Positions 1-12,404 of a stretch of DNA of 64,000 nt are shown piece after piece (position 1 is the first letter of the stretch; each line of letters opens with the position of its first letter). Source of the stretch: Phytophthora hibernalis (lineage: Eukaryota; Oomycota; Peronosporomycetes; Peronosporales; Peronosporaceae); NCBI GenBank assembly GCA_012656075.1, contig JAAKBF010000024.1, positions 186,001 through 250,000 on the forward strand, in the 5' to 3' direction. The translations under genes and the position numbers were made by a program. Below the pieces are notes generated by a model, which had not been told where the DNA came from, ran no database searches, and saw only the letters and a list, made by a program, of their open reading frames with translations.

Positions 1-1140
1 GGAATGTCTACTATAGCCATACAAAACTACAACTCTCTTTTTACCGAGTTGTTATATGTTTTGTGCTGGAAAGCACTGAATAGACAATGCATCAATGCAC
101 ATGTACCGAAAACAATCGGCAGCTATTATAGTATTATAAACAGACTTTGAACTAATCCATGTTCATCTGTATCACTAAGAATCAATTTGGCAACCACCCC
201 TTGTCCTAGGAAACCACGAGCTTCAGGGTGTCTTTCAAGGCAATGCATACGTCCGCGTTGAACGAGCAGTTTATTGCGCACGATGCGTTCCACATCACGG
301 ACGTAGAGCAACTACCGAGCCGAGTGAAAACTGCAGAGAACTTATTGGAGTTGTCTGAATTTTACTGGATGAATAAAACCTCTTAATTTTTATCCATTTA
401 CTTTAAAAAATCTTTTCGTTTAAGGCTGTGAACGCTTGTCATGTTCCAACTTACACGTATTTTTGACGGCGCTAAAGTGGACAAAAACGGATGATTGTAG
501 ACAATTTTGCTGGCTTTTGCTTGCAAAAACCAACTCGTCAGATTGCTAGGGTCCACAGGCTGCCTAGAATCGAGTCTAAACCAACGAAAATTGAACTCAC
601 TATGGTGTCCGCAGCGTTGGTCACATTTATACACATATACAACGGTGTGTACGCAATAGTACGTGGGGAAATGGTTGCACGTCATCACTGATAACATGAA
701 TGTTCACGTCTTCACTGCCCATTACTAATGACATAATGAATATTTATGTCATCACTGATGATATGAATGTTCATGTCATCATTATCATCACTGATGACGT
801 ACAACTATGCGAGGTTTAGACAAAAATCTGTCCGAAAATCGCTGCGAAAATTGGTCCAGTGTTTGCGTGAATGCACATGGTTGCACATCATCATAAGATT
901 AATGTTTACGTTTTCATTATCCATTACTAAGGACATGAATATTTATGTCAGCATTGTCATCGCTGATGACGTGAAATCATGCACATTCAGAACATACATC
1001 CATTTTGTATGAGAATCATAATCACCCTGGATCGAGGGTTTTCACACAAAACCTCTGATCGCACATAAATCATAAACATTGGCACACTATGGCACTGATT
1101 GACACACATAAATAGACACACTCACACAAAACAACTAACG
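1..1140. other. No gene recognised; diverged direct repeat
   Basis: I see no supportable gene here. Two diverged copies of a roughly 100-bp AT-rich block lie at about 668-800 and 878-975. Both contain a 'ggttgcac.tcatca' start, a 'cattacta..gacat' core and a 'tcatc.ctgatgacgt' end. The rest is unremarkable AT-rich sequence. A 61-codon minus-strand frame at 126-311 could be a transposase scrap but has no recognisable motif. Confidence 0.5.
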
Positions 1141-1374
1141 GCCACCCATTCGAGACAAAGTACAGGATTTGACCAACCCCAGACGACCATCGATGGTATT
1201 TTTATCCAATAAAATCAAAGTGCGTTGTTTCAGTTGTCATTTCGATACCAAAACAACGAAAAAGGCTGGGCCGAAGGGACACTCAACCATGCCCCACTCA
1301 TTAAATTGGGTCCTAGGGGTGGCCAACGTACCACTGGACGAAGCGACTAGCTTTCTCGAAACGTTCAAATAGTA

Positions 1375-1560
1375 TCGGGTTGGTAAATGTAACGTGGTTC
1401 CTTGCACCATGAGCATGTCGCCAGAGCCACACACGATGTCTTATCGACTTTTGGACTGCTCATCGCCATCGTGCAAAACTATGTGCTCATATGGGAAGTA
1501 CAAGTGGCGTGGTAGGGTGCTGGCGTGCTCCAATATGCGCGATTCGAGTATTTAGGAACG
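1375..1560 (+). pseudogene. Possible MULE N-terminal zinc-finger scrap
   Basis: A frame reading through about 1375-1555 has a spaced Cys pattern (C-S-S-P-S-C-K-T-M-C followed by Y-K-W-R-G) that resembles the FLYWCH/FAR1-like Cys-rich N-terminus of oomycete Mutator-like transposases. Stops follow at once and no transposase core can be followed downstream. The assignment rests on motif resemblance only and could be chance. Confidence 0.2.
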
Positions 1561-2081
1561 TGGAGATCATTCAAGCACGGGTCCCAAATAGCCAAATCCC
1601 GCATATTTGGGGCCATCAGTAACCAGACACACCGCTTTCATCGGCCATGAGGACACGCAACCGTGCACGATAGCAGTGAGCAGTTCAATTTTCTATAAAT
1701 CATCGTGCGCGCCTTAGTTTCTTTATGAGTTTAATGCGTCAATTAAACAACCCGTTTTGCGCGATTTATTAGAGTGGGGTTTTGACAGTGTGCAATAGGC
1801 CGCTGCAAAATTTGAGCTGACGATAGCAGTCTTTCTACGTCCGGGAATCATAAATCTCTAAGGGCGTTACTCATACGATGAAGAGCAAACGCTAGCACGA
1901 GTGACATACCATTAACATCCTCGACTCGTTTCCAACGTCGGCAATATGCGGGTTTTGCAAAACAAGGACTGCCGATTGAGAGAATAGCATATTAGCTACA
2001 TGGGGAAGCGGATGCACAATATCCGATGGCTTCCTACATTCGCTATCTTACAGAGTATCCCGTTATGTCCCAGTTTGACAA

Positions 2082-2181
2082 CTACCGCATTGTTATATTT
2101 CGACGTCTACCGCAATGCTACACTTCGTCATCTACCGCAATGCTACACTTTGGCGTCTACCGCAATGTCATTTCGCGGTAC
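2082..2181. repeat. 25-bp tandem repeat, four copies
   Basis: Four copies with a 25-bp period start at 2082, 2107, 2132 and 2157, each opening with CTACCGCAATG or CTACCGCATTG. The middle two copies are nearly identical and the outer two have diverged. There is no coding context. Confidence 0.85.
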
Positions 2182-2887
2182 CTATAGCTACACAATGCTG
2201 TAGTAACTGCTTGTGAAGCTTAATGCTTCACAGTATTTCTGTACGACAGAAGCTTAACGGCGAATAATATTCGCTGCGGCAACCTAGGCACTCTTTTTGT
2301 TGCTTCAAGTATCACTCGGCTTTAAGTTGAAGCCTTCGATCATTAGGAACAAAGTGTAGTGAATCCAGGGTATTCGCACTAGGGCAGTTTAGACCCAGCG
2401 GAGAGGAAGGGGCCATCCCCGGATTGAGAGACGGACGGTCATGGCCAGCTTTCTGGAAGTTTTCAGATCCACGACAGGGAGCCTAAAGGGAACACGTAGC
2501 TTGTAATTATATCTCTTTGTGTATTTGTTTAAAAAAGACCGAACAGGTTAATCCCAGCTGGGTTCTGTGTCTGTCAGCGCTCCTATTGTGCACTATGACA
2601 GGATGTCGCACCTTCCTAGTAGCATATTCGCATAGAGCTGAGAATCCCTACAAAATCTTATGAGTTATAATTACACGAACATTCCTTTCCAACTATGTGC
2701 AGACCCTGGCAGCCCAATCAGTTTCATTATTAATATTTCTCTTGTCCTGCATTATTTGAGTTGATCCGCCAGTCGTTCTGGCCGGTGCTACCCAAGGCCT
2801 GGTTGTCACTATCGGTTGCAGCTATGTTTCTGCAGTCAGCTCGGTGCAGCGTCGCTAGGATGGTTCAGTACTCGTTCTTCTACACGA

Positions 2888-3074
2888 TGTCTGCTCCTGA
2901 TACTCCAGCAAGTGGACACTCCGTCAAGTTCAAAAAGAATAGTCAGCAGCAGGGATATGCATTTCACTGACTGATGCGCTGAATTTTACTGATGCTCATG
3001 AAGTTGCCGCAGCAATTCAAGCGACCCAGGCATCCGCTTCTTCGTACTTACTATTTAAACGTCCACCCGGGTAA
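2888..3074 (+). pseudogene. Short broken ORF, possibly retroelement gag start
   Basis: An ATG at 2888 opens a frame beginning MSAPDTPASGHS that stops at about 2968. A different frame, about 2970-3074, continues with a plausible helix rich in Ala and Gln (EVAAAIQATQ) and then stops. Together they look like one short N-terminal region broken by a single frameshift. Such Ser/Pro starts followed by an Ala/Gln helix occur in retrotransposon gag proteins, but I do not recognise a family. Function is unknown. Confidence 0.25.
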
Positions 3075-3519
3075 ACGAAGTAAACCATAGCTACGGGCTT
3101 CTAACCCCGGAACGACTTAAAGTGGAAGTGCAGGTAGCCACAGAGGAGACCATTCCTCAACTGAAACCTTTCAACTTACTACTCATTCGAACTAGCGCAT
3201 ATTGAAAGCATTCGATATACCATTCAGAAGGGGCTGTTTTCATTCGTTGCCTATCTAATTGCGACCCTTTGCAGGCTGATACATTTACCCTCGTTCGGGC
3301 AGCTACAACATGCAGGTCGTCCTTGCTGCTAGTTGTTCCATGCGTTGACCAAGCTCTTCGGCCGCTCGTCCTAGCAGTGGACCCACGTTAGGTACGGCGA
3401 TGTAAGAACTCAATAACCTAAACATATCATGCTCGTGCCCTGTCACTTGCATTTCACACAAACGCATTTTTGTGTGATTTTCAGGGCTGAGTGGGTGACT
3501 TGCCTGCGTTCTCATTTTG

Positions 3520-5320
3520 TATGAATAATCAATGTTTGCGTGAAAAAGTGCAATGTTTCACGCCGTTCGCGAACAAATGAGTTGCATTACAGTATTAATA
3601 CGTCCGATCGTTAAAGATTGAGGCATTTTTGGCTCACTACATGTACATGTAAAGTCTAGGCTGTTCCCGCCCAGGAAACTGAAAGAACGGGCGATCGTTT
3701 AAGACTGTATGGAGGGACTCTCACTATATCATCTTTAATACATGAACTGAGAATCCCAAATGAGGGATGGCGGATTAATTCCAGGGTACTGCGTAAGCGT
3801 AAACATATTTCGACACAAATGTACCTGTATGGTTTCCGTGGCCATGACTCAGTCGTTGAGGGGGAATTGATTTGAATTACTCCGCGAACCCGATGAAGGG
3901 CGTGGTGAGGCGGGTTATCGATCAGAGGAAAAACTGAAAGTGATCTAGACTGCTAGCTACTCGGGCTACTTCGTGCGACGGTTGCACTTCCTCGTGTTCT
4001 GGTATTGGTCAAGAATATCCGGTCGTTACAAAACTCCTTCGTCTTCCAGGAAACCTGAACATCCTCCAAATGTTCCTCAGTACCGGTATTACGATTTTCC
4101 TACCGCGACCGCCACCGGCCTTCAGCCGTTCTTCTCCGGTTGCCTGCTTTATTGGTGGATGTGCGCGTTACCTGTCTGCAGCCCCTGTATCTGATGGCTC
4201 CGCGTACAGTATTCGAGCTCGCTGTTCTCATGTGATCCTAAGCCTAGCAGCACTAACTGTTGGGGCTGGCAACATATTCCGCGTGGTTGTGCAGGTTATT
4301 ATACCACAATACCCTCTCTGCTAGAAGTCGCTGAGACTGCTATCATGGCAGTGCGATGATCTCCCGCATGTGTCTCTACTACATGTACCGCGAAGCGGCG
4401 GTACTATCCGGCCATTGCACGGGCATGAGCGCGATGATTGCGATGCTGCCATAGTTATTAATAGTTAGCCCGCAGCCGATCTGTCTACAATGCAAATATT
4501 CTCGAATGATATTGCCCACGCCTAGAAAGAGAGGAGGCGGAGACCGATCTCCTAAAAATGAGGGAGATTTAAAACCTCGAGACGATCTCTCGAGATTTTA
4601 CCTCTCTTTATATTTAATCGGAGGGAGACGCACTTTACTGGGGGGGAGATCCGAGAGGTTCTCGTGAGTGCGGGGGGGCAACTGAATCGGCAGCCCACAG
4701 CAAGAGGTGATCTCTGGAGATCGTAGTTTCATCTCGGTTTCCGGGAGATTCAGGAGAGGAGATGGCAGTTCTCTTTTTCGTAGAGGAGGAGGTAATACCG
4801 GTTAAACCGCCTCATGCATGCTGTCTGCTCCCAGGCGTGAATCTATTGCCAGTTTTCTTCTACATATAGCTTGTTAAGCAGAATAGACTTTTAATCGCCC
4901 GTACCGCCTGTACTGTAGTGACTACCGGTAGTGGCACGCTACGAGTCAAACATGATAGCAGTCGTTCTTCATCCCCAACACTACATAGGAGTCGCCCTTA
5001 AGTACAAATACCGGTACCGCTAACAGTAGCCAAAATCGTAAGGTCATTTTTTCAGAGTGGTACACTGTACCGGTAGGTAGTGTAAGTCGTGGAAGTCGGT
5101 ACCCTTTTAGTCACATAGCCAGCAAAACGTTATTTTACATGTCGAAATGTATTTATCCGCCACACTGACGCAACATTGCCAACAACGAGAGCGCACACTA
5201 TAATATAGAAGTGTGAACCGGCTGACTTCACATTCGTGTTAGACAGATTTGCTATACATTAACTATTGTGGCTTGCAGATGTTTTGGCAACTCGGAGGCT
5301 CAGATATCCGATATAAATGA
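3520..5320. other. Intergenic, no gene seen
   Basis: No supportable gene. A purine-rich stretch at about 4520-4800 carries many GGAGA/GAGGA runs plus the near-palindrome around CTCGAGACGATCTCTCGAG. The remainder is low-information AT-rich sequence. Confidence 0.5.
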
Positions 5321-5327
5321 TCCACTG

Positions 5328-5428
5328 GTCCGATATAATTAAATCCCAGTACTATTAATATTTACTAAGAGACGTCCGATTTGCCGCTTTAAAACGGCAA
5401 ATCCGATGACGACTAAATTATATCGTCC
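5328..5428. repeat. MITE-like 101-bp hairpin
   Basis: Outer arms GTCCGATATAATT (5328-5340) and AAATTATATCGTCC (5415-5428) are imperfect inverted repeats. An inner stem, GATTTGCCG (5378-5386) against CGGCAAATC (5395-5403), is perfect. The nested arms suggest a foldback or MITE remnant. I could not define a target duplication. Confidence 0.45.
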
Positions 5429-5429
5429 T

Positions 5430-6429
5430 TGCAAGCGCTGCCAACAAAATCGTGAGCCTAGGCCTTAAAAATAAAGTTGGATTGCACTGTTTTCTATAGG
5501 TCATAGCGTGGCACTCTAGCTGATCTCACTGACATGTTACTCGACGTTCGATCACGTATAATATAATACTGTACTACATGAGCATGTAGTGGCACAGTAC
5601 CAGTTGATTGATTTCATACCAAGGTGTCCATTATTGATCGTGTAAGCAACGACTTGATTTCACTATGGAAAATGTGGTCTGCCCTCCGGTTCGCCCTCCG
5701 ACTCTTATTTCGGACCTGTGGAATTATATTGGACTCCGAGATAAATTGCAAATCGGTGGGCAAATTTTTTGCAAGGCACAATAACAGTTTGCAAACAGTA
5801 GTGTTTGTGTGAACACTACACCTTTGCCAATCCAAACTCATAGCAGTGTAAAGAAAATGAAAATCCGAGTGTCCCGTAATTAGGTTTTTTAATTTGTTAA
5901 AAATCTAAAATATTAATAATCAGTGTAGGCCAATGCCGATTTAGTCGGACAGGCCCTGTATTTTATTATTACGCACGCATTCTACTATGGCCTTGGAATT
6001 TATTTTAAATATAAAAACATGTTCTCAGGGTTTTATATCCAGAGGGTCTGAATCCTTGCATTTCTGATACCTTTCGTAATACGATATGGATTATTCAACA
6101 AAAAGGCTTTAAAACGCTGCTATATTTAATGACCACCCTGCTATATTTAATAACCGGATCGATGATTATTTTATTTGTGGCGGTTGACCCATCCGCAGAA
6201 GATTAGGACAACACACCTCTATGTTATGATATGACTTATAATCGTATTTTACCTGCAGCAGATGAAATATCGAGACCGTTCGAGCAACATTTTGGATGAT
6301 TTTTCTTCGAGCAACACACTACTATAATAGCGTGTGTAGATAAATTCCGTAAGTACAGATATCGAAGCGCGTGTCCATTTTAAATTGAAAATGAAATTAC
6401 TAGCGGTACAAACCACCCATCCCCCTGAG
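5430..6429. other. AT-rich intergenic stretch, nothing recognised
   Basis: No supportable gene or strong repeat, only AT-rich sequence with short frames on both strands that lack motifs. Confidence 0.5.
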
Positions 6430-6899
6430 AAAGAGGGGGTAAAGCCAACGAGTGGAGATTTTCGCCACCAGACATTTGAAAAATCACCACCACAGAAATG
6501 AGTTCCGCCACCAGAGATATGGGCGGCACCACGCACCAGGGATTTGGACCAAATCACCACAGATTTGGGCAGGACTACCACATCCCGCAATGTGTCATCC
6601 ACTAGACTGGGGTAATACACAATGGTCTCTAACTTTCGCAAATGCCACCTTCCTGGGCAGAGGAAGCGAAGCTAATTATACGGGTGAGTGCAATTTTTAG
6701 ACGGGCATAAGAAGAAGAGGTTGAATGGTATGTAACTAAAACAAAATAGAGTTATGCGCGCGCATGCGCAGATAGAACACAAACTCATTCTACAAACAGC
6801 ACCCTTACAGAAAACCCACTCCCCTCAGAGCACCCACTTCCCCGCTGGCCAAGCGTTCAAGACCCCATTGCGCGCCGCGACATTTAGCCCTAATAGGAT

Positions 6900-8785
6900 G
6901 CAGGGTGAAGGTGATATTGATGTCATCAGCCGTCCCGCTAGGCCAGAAGACCGTGGATTAAACTGTGGAGTAATGACGCAAGTTCCGACACGTCCATGGG
7001 GGCATTTCTTGCAACACTACCATCCTTCAGCCGTGAGAAGAACGACCCTGCAAATTGCACCTTCGACCATGTGACCCAAGACGATGACGACAGCCTCATG
7101 AAGAAGCATGCGATGCGCAGAGTGCTCACTAAATGCAAGTCGAAGCGCTGTAAGCGAGTGCTGTGCTGTGCAAATGCAAATGCAAATGCAAATACAGATT
7201 ATTGATGTGTGAACACAGTGACCTAGCAAGCGTTTATGTGGATGAGGAACATTCAATTTTCAGTTGTTTACTTATGTACGTCTCAGCGTACTGGTGTTGA
7301 TATCGAGTGGTGCTTTACGATCCTAAAGCGGGTAATTTGGGAAACGTTCATGGTTATGTTTTCGCCGCAGTACATAATGACCGACGCTGATAATGCACAA
7401 TTCAACGCGTGCACGTCATAGCTGCCTGGCACAAAGATATTAATGTGATGGTTTCACGTCTGTCAAAACGTGAAACACCGAATTAAAAGCTGGGCTTGCT
7501 CCGGTGACCGTCAGTATGATTTTTCGCGACTTAAACTCTCTCCATTTTACTCGCAATGAAGCGGAATTTTTGAGTAGACGAGTTAGTCCTCCGCTTCGAC
7601 CTTTTGTGCTCCGTTCAAAAGGGTCGCCGATCATATTACTGTTCAATGGATTTTGCACCCTCGATTTTCGTGTTGGCAGGCCTATTTAACCCCAACAGGG
7701 TGTGCAACAACCAATAACCCTCTCGAACAGTACCACAAGACACTGAAATTGATAAACAAATCGGACAAAGCTACCCCGACCGAAATGTTGGACAGGTTGG
7801 ACAAATCAAGACTCGTATTCATTCACATGCGCACATCCTTCAGTAGTACAACTTCAGTATCGGAACGACTGAAAACATTATACAACTTGACTGTTCGTAG
7901 GCAAGAACTCCACGCCGCACCTCTCCCCGTAGACGGTAATCTACCAGCACAACTTGTACAAGTCCAACAACTCCCCGGAAGCGATACGGGGCGACGACGA
8001 TGAATTTGCTGACGATTTTTACGCTGAAGACCCAGCAAAAACACGTATGCCGTACAAGTCCATCCACGTACTCTGCATGCAATGGCGGGATATGCCAGAT
8101 GATGGGTGGTTAGTGGATGCCGCTTTTACATGAAATATGGCATTTGTATGCACGTTATACATGGCACGCGTGAGCTGTCGATGCCATGTCCCGGTCTGCC
8201 AGATCCAGAACCGATTTCCGTGACAAACCAAAACCAACGGGGAATCGAAGTGTACAAGGTTCTTCGCGTACATCACAAACAAATCCGAATCGTTCACGTA
8301 CTCAGCAGTTACCAGCATCTGCCGATATTTATTCATACGCTGTCAGAGAATCTGTATACGGACCACATCCGTGGCCCCCAATACGAGACAGCCACCGGAT
8401 AGCGACACTTAACGGTCTACCTGTTTGCGGCCCGGAACCTATGCTCGTGCCCCATGGGGATGATAATTTGGATATCAGCAATCCTGACGTAGTGTACGTG
8501 AACGAGCATGACGATCTTGACGACAATACCAATTCATTCACCGGTACGTACGCCACGCATCCAGAAGGAGAGCAACAACAGCACAGTGATGAGTTTGACC
8601 ATAGCGAAACCGAAGTCACGAATACTGCGGCCGTAGCAGCGCATAACACCAACACATCACGGTTTTTGAGTCACACGTACTCCACGCGACGAACTTCGAC
8701 GGTATTCCTTCCCGGCAACACTTCTCCTCTGGCAAGCCTGAGCGATCGTCAATCGTGCGAGAAGATGAAACGACGCAGAATGTAG
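6900..8785 (+). pseudogene. MULE transposase pseudogene (FAR1/SWIM type)
   Basis: Pieces in several frames line up with MULE-2. A Cys/His-rich N-terminal part at about 7015-7200 shares the pattern N-D-P-A-x-C and DH, then TKC.S.RC. A catalytic-core piece at about 7240-7420 includes the acidic motif MTDADNAQ. A downstream piece at about 7655-8000 holds TNNPLEQYHKTLKL and RLDKSRLVF. A SWIM-like region at about 8050-8190 reads GWLVDA then GICMHVIHGT. An acidic, Ser/Thr-rich tail runs to a stop at 8785. Compared with MULE-2, the segment between the N-terminal part and the core is missing, and stops and shifts separate the rest. It should be inactive. Members of this superfamily act as cut-and-paste DDE transposases in the nucleus. 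Confidence 0.7.
7169..7192 (+). repeat. (TGCAAA)4 microsatellite
   Basis: Four perfect TGCAAA units inside the MULE-1 N-terminal remnant, encoding an Ala-Asn run. MULE-2 lacks it at the equivalent place, so it arose after the two copies diverged. Confidence 0.9.
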
Positions 8786-9334
8786 TTGATACGATCAAAA
8801 GTGCTCGTCTTCTTACTTTTCAATTAAATACAGCAACATAACTTCATACAACGCTTTTTTGCACTACCCAACGCTTCCTACCGTATTGTTAATGTTAATG
8901 TGAACCCAAACCGTTCTATCAACGGTAATAGGTTTTTGATGACGGAGATTCCTCTGTAGCGAGTTCATATTTGTCGACACGTAGCCAACAAGTCAGTCAA
9001 CTCCCTGCCATCCCCACGACGGCATATTTCTTTCGTAGCAAGACCGTAATTTAGCGATCAGATACAGCGGCGATGAGTCTACATGTAGTCCATACGAGTA
9101 GAGGGATCAAATGGTTCTCGGCTTTCAAAATCAACAATTGACTCAGGATACAATTCGCACGCTGCTAAAGTAACTCGCGACAGAGCGATGCACTTGAACT
9201 AAGTCTCACTACGCCAAAAAAGCTTCATTTACCACGTAGGAAGGATCGCTGGGGTAACCCCCACCACCATACGCATTGTTCGAATATCAGTAGTCCGTGG
9301 GGTAATACGTGCGCGTGCCCAACCACGCAGTGCT

Positions 9335-9510
9335 CGCTTTCTCGACTGTGGTGGTGGAGTCCAATTCTCTGGTGATAAAGTCCTTTTTGTGGTGGTGAAG
9401 ATCGATACAGCTGGTGATTTGGACCCTCGGCAGTTTTGGTGGCGATGCCGGAACCTCTGGTGGTGAGGTCCCAATCCCTGGTGGATCTCGACCAAAAAGG
9501 TGGTGTTGAA
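9335..9510. repeat. MULE-1 right terminal inverted repeat region
   Basis: CTGGTG/GTGGTG motifs recur about every 20-25 bases, for example around 9352, 9370, 9400, 9412, 9440, 9458 and 9478. They mirror the CCACCAG motifs at 6450-6560, so each end is an internally repetitive block. Stretches at 8790-9335 hold no gene. Confidence 0.6.
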
Positions 9511-9681
9511 TTCTCTCCCTCAAATCCAACTCGCTCGGCAAGCCGAAACAACGCCTGCGGTTTTAAGGTTCGTGTGCGCAGGACGCGGGCTTAAACCCAG
9601 GACCAAGCAGGGTTACACCTAGCTCGGCTTAGGTTATGTCACTGCTCTCAGGTGTCATTTCCTGTTGGTATCTCCGACTTT

Positions 9682-9772
9682 CATGATTTGTAGTAAGGTG
9701 ACATCCCTCCGCAACACGTCTTGAAAGTTTATACGATGTAGAAAAGGGACCTGGTCCCCATACAAGTATTAA
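9682..9772 (+). repeat. Dispersed repeat, copy 1
   Basis: This segment (CATGATTTGTAG, GACATCCCTCC, CGATGTAGAAAA, GGGACC.GGTCCCCA) matches 41036-41127 with scattered differences and in the same orientation. Both copies lie downstream of a MULE transposase remnant. It may be an end of a non-autonomous element. No coding frame is seen. Confidence 0.6.
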
Positions 9773-9874
9773 GTTTCTGGTTTGTTCATAGAAAAAGATG
9801 ACACCACATCATGTTGGATATTGTCTGGCATTCATACAGTGTAGGTGTACATGTAGTTAGAATCGTTGCATTGC

Positions 9875-10017
9875 CTCACTTTCATGCAAGACTACGTACA
9901 AAATCTAAAATCGCATCATTCACGGAAAAATATTCTTGCAGTGTTGTTGACTCACTTTCATGCAAGACTATGTACAAAATCTAAAATCGCATCATTCACG
10001 GAAAAATATTCTTGCAG
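9875..10017. repeat. 76-bp tandem duplication
   Basis: Two 67-bp copies, 9875-9941 and 9951-10017, begin CTCACTTTCATGCAAGACTA and differ at one visible base (actaCg/actaTg). They are separated by 9 bp, giving a 76-bp period. The near identity indicates a recent event. It is non-coding as far as I can tell. Confidence 0.9.
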
Positions 10018-10019
10018 GG

Positions 10020-10785
10020 CTAAAAGCAGAACGAAGCATTTCCAGCTTTTGGCCAACAAAATTATGGGAAATTATAACGCCCTGTGGTTTATGGATTGAG
10101 AAAGTTACACGCATTGGGAGGGGTTTCGTTTGAGTATATACGCAGGCATGATTGGCATAGTTACAGGTAGCAACCGTTTAATTAGAAGCAAAGTCATGCT
10201 AGATCGATGAATTTAGGATTCCTTCACACTCTTTCGCTAATACATGTACTTCGAAGTACAGCTTCTTTTTCGCCTTCATTTGAGTATCGTTCCTATCAGT
10301 ATCTCCTAATCAATCCAATCCATGGCACACATGAATATGAAGTGATTTTTGCACGACGAATTCTAATCCATTTTTCTATAAATATGTATACTCACTTTGA
10401 ACTTGAGTTTGTTGAGCTCAAAGTAAAATCCGTGCGAAGTTGCGGCCTTGTTTAATATTATTATACATTTGGTTTTTGTATGGAATTAAATACAAAACTT
10501 AAAAATGACAAGCACCAAGATTGTAGCACCCGGGGTAGGGCCTGTAGCATAATAAATTGAGTTACAGTGTCGATTCGTAGGCAGATTTGATGTAAATTGA
10601 CATGTTACAAACAAAACAACCTAGAATGAAGCATTCGCACAGTTCTTACAGCATCCACCTTCACTGCGACATATCCGATAGGCATGCAGCGAATTAGACG
10701 CGCTTCTCTTCATTTCGTCGGGAGCTGCGCCCTGGGTGTTCGACAAACGCCTTTGGCAGAGGCGAAGACGACGACCACAGGATGA
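10020..10785. other. Intergenic, nothing recognised
   Basis: AT-rich sequence with no convincing gene. It lies 3' of the minus-strand effector gene that ends at 10790. A GC-richer patch at 10680-10780 directly abuts that gene's stop. Confidence 0.4.
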
Positions 10786-10789
10786 GACC

Positions 10790-11196
10790 TTACGGATACT
10801 GCCCAGAAGCCTTGTGGAGGCGAGCGTATTCGTTGTAGAGATTCTGGTATTTCAGCTTCCACTTGTCGTCCAATTTCAAATAGTCGCGGATTGTAAATGA
10901 GGAGACATTGTTCTTCAGCCAATTGTTAAAAACCGTCTTCTTGTAAGCAGAATCCAACAGCATCATACTTCTGCGTGGGTCGGTGATGACGCCCCTCTCT
11001 TCGTCTTTGCCGTCAACGCCCTCGTTGGCATCTCTGTGGCTCCGCAAGAACCTTTGCTGCCGATTTGTCCAGTCGTGGCCGATTGACCCGACGATGGCGA
11101 CGTGGTCAGGTCAGAATCCGTGTTGACAGGGAGTGCATCGATGCTGGCAACAATGGTGGAAGCAACAGCTACGAGCAGGGTGAAGGAGAGACGCAT
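10790..11196 (-). CDS. RxLR-EER secreted effector, one frameshift
   Basis: A minus-strand ATG at 11196 opens a classical signal peptide (MRLSFTLLVAVASTIVASIDA, cleaved near residue 21). About 48 residues in, a second frame supplies an RFLR motif (11053-11042), followed about 12 residues later by DEER, then a basic helical C-terminal domain ending QYP with the stop at 10790. Signal peptide, RxLR and EER in this order and spacing define oomycete host-translocated effectors, which act inside plant cells. The C-terminal domain has the Trp/Tyr-rich helical look of a single short WY-type fold (NNWLKNN, then YLKLDDKWK). The signal peptide and RFLR parts are in different frames, so one indel lies between about 11055 and 11110. 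It is either a recent pseudogene or a sequencing error. No intron signal explains the shift. Confidence 0.7.
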
Positions 11197-11199
11197 GAT

Positions 11200-12400
11200 T
11201 CTTGCAGTGCTGGAGATCTTGCCGGGGAAGACTTGGGCGCCGTGGAGCAAATTGTAGAATGAACTAGGATTTATAATGTAGACGATGGGTTGCTTCGGTG
11301 GGCTAGGTCGCTTCAGCGAAATAATTGCAGGTGTAATAGGCTTTCACCTGCTTCGATCCAATTCGATAGTGCCACGAAGAGAGTACAGTAATCGCAAGAT
11401 AATCAACAAGAATAAACATACGGATATGGTTATAAAACACGATTCTGGATGCAAGGTTTGTGACGGCATGGTCTACCAGTAAGTCGACCTGAGTGCGGCA
11501 GGCGAGGTTTATCTCGATAAGTGCACTTTATTTTTTGTCCCAGTGAGCAATTTCTTACCAAGTCCGCGTTCACAGAGCGCGCATTCAAGCACATTATAGT
11601 AACATGGGAACGGTACAATGTATTGCATGCATAAGCTGACAGGAGTTGCTGGCTCAGAGCTAGCCGTCAAGTGTATGACTACGTCTGAAAGGCAAACATT
11701 TCACCCTACAAGCCTTAACGTGGCATGGCCGAGATGCTCAATGTAATGTACCAAGTACCAAGATTATCATCTTCGCGCTATGTGTCACTAGCAGCCTCTC
11801 ACATAACACATTTCACTACTTCAAACACAAAAACTCATACCTGTAAATTTCAGAGCTTTTTCGTGCGCAGCGCGATATTGTAATTTGTTTAAGCGCAGCT
11901 TTACAAAAATCAAGTCTTAGTGAATCCAAGTTTATTCTTGTTACACCCACGTCCTTAAAACGATAAATGTTGACGGAGTTGATAACCTTTATTACTGATC
12001 ATAAACGATTTTCACGCTTAAAAACATCGTTTGAACGACGCTAACTTCGAATTGCTTGTCTTCCTTCGTGCTAACAGCGATATGTGTAGTGCAAGCACGT
12101 TCGTGTCGAATGAACCGAACGAGTGAGAACGAGAGCTGGCTCAATTTTTTAAAAATAATTATTACTGTGCCGTGTTTACTATTTTGCAGCCAAACCCACC
12201 TATGAAATTGTATATGTTGGATTGTGTTACTGAAAAACTTAAATGTACCGGTACCTGGTTTACCGATAATGTGTTCATGGTCACGCAATCCATGAACATT
12301 GGTATTTCGAATAACGCGTTCGTGTGTTCATGGATTGCGTTCGGTGCATTTGCACGCAATCCATGTATTAATACACACCATCGCGTTTATGCCAGGTACA
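11200..12400. other. Intergenic, upstream of effector and bZIP
   Basis: No supportable gene. A 27-bp sequence at about 11849-11875 (ending GTGCGCAGCGCGAT) has a diverged inverted partner near 15945-15975. An ATTAATAC-containing palindromic patch occurs at about 12365. Confidence 0.4.
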
Positions 12401-12404
12401 TGTA

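Larger units (their letters stand above)
6430..9510 (+). mobile_element. Mutator-like element MULE-1 (decayed)
   Basis: A broken MULE-type transposase (about 6900-8785) lies between two long inverted ends. The left end (about 6430-6610) carries repeated CCACCAG/CACCAC motifs. The right end (about 9335-9510) carries the complementary CTGGTG/GTGGTG motifs, including the matching pair CACCAGGGATTTGGAC and GTCCCAATCCCTGGTG. Long TIRs are a hallmark of Mutator elements. The element resembles MULE-2 at 37.5-40.6 kb but lacks much of its transposase core. The exact termini and the roughly 9-bp target duplication expected for the superfamily were not resolved. Confidence 0.65.
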
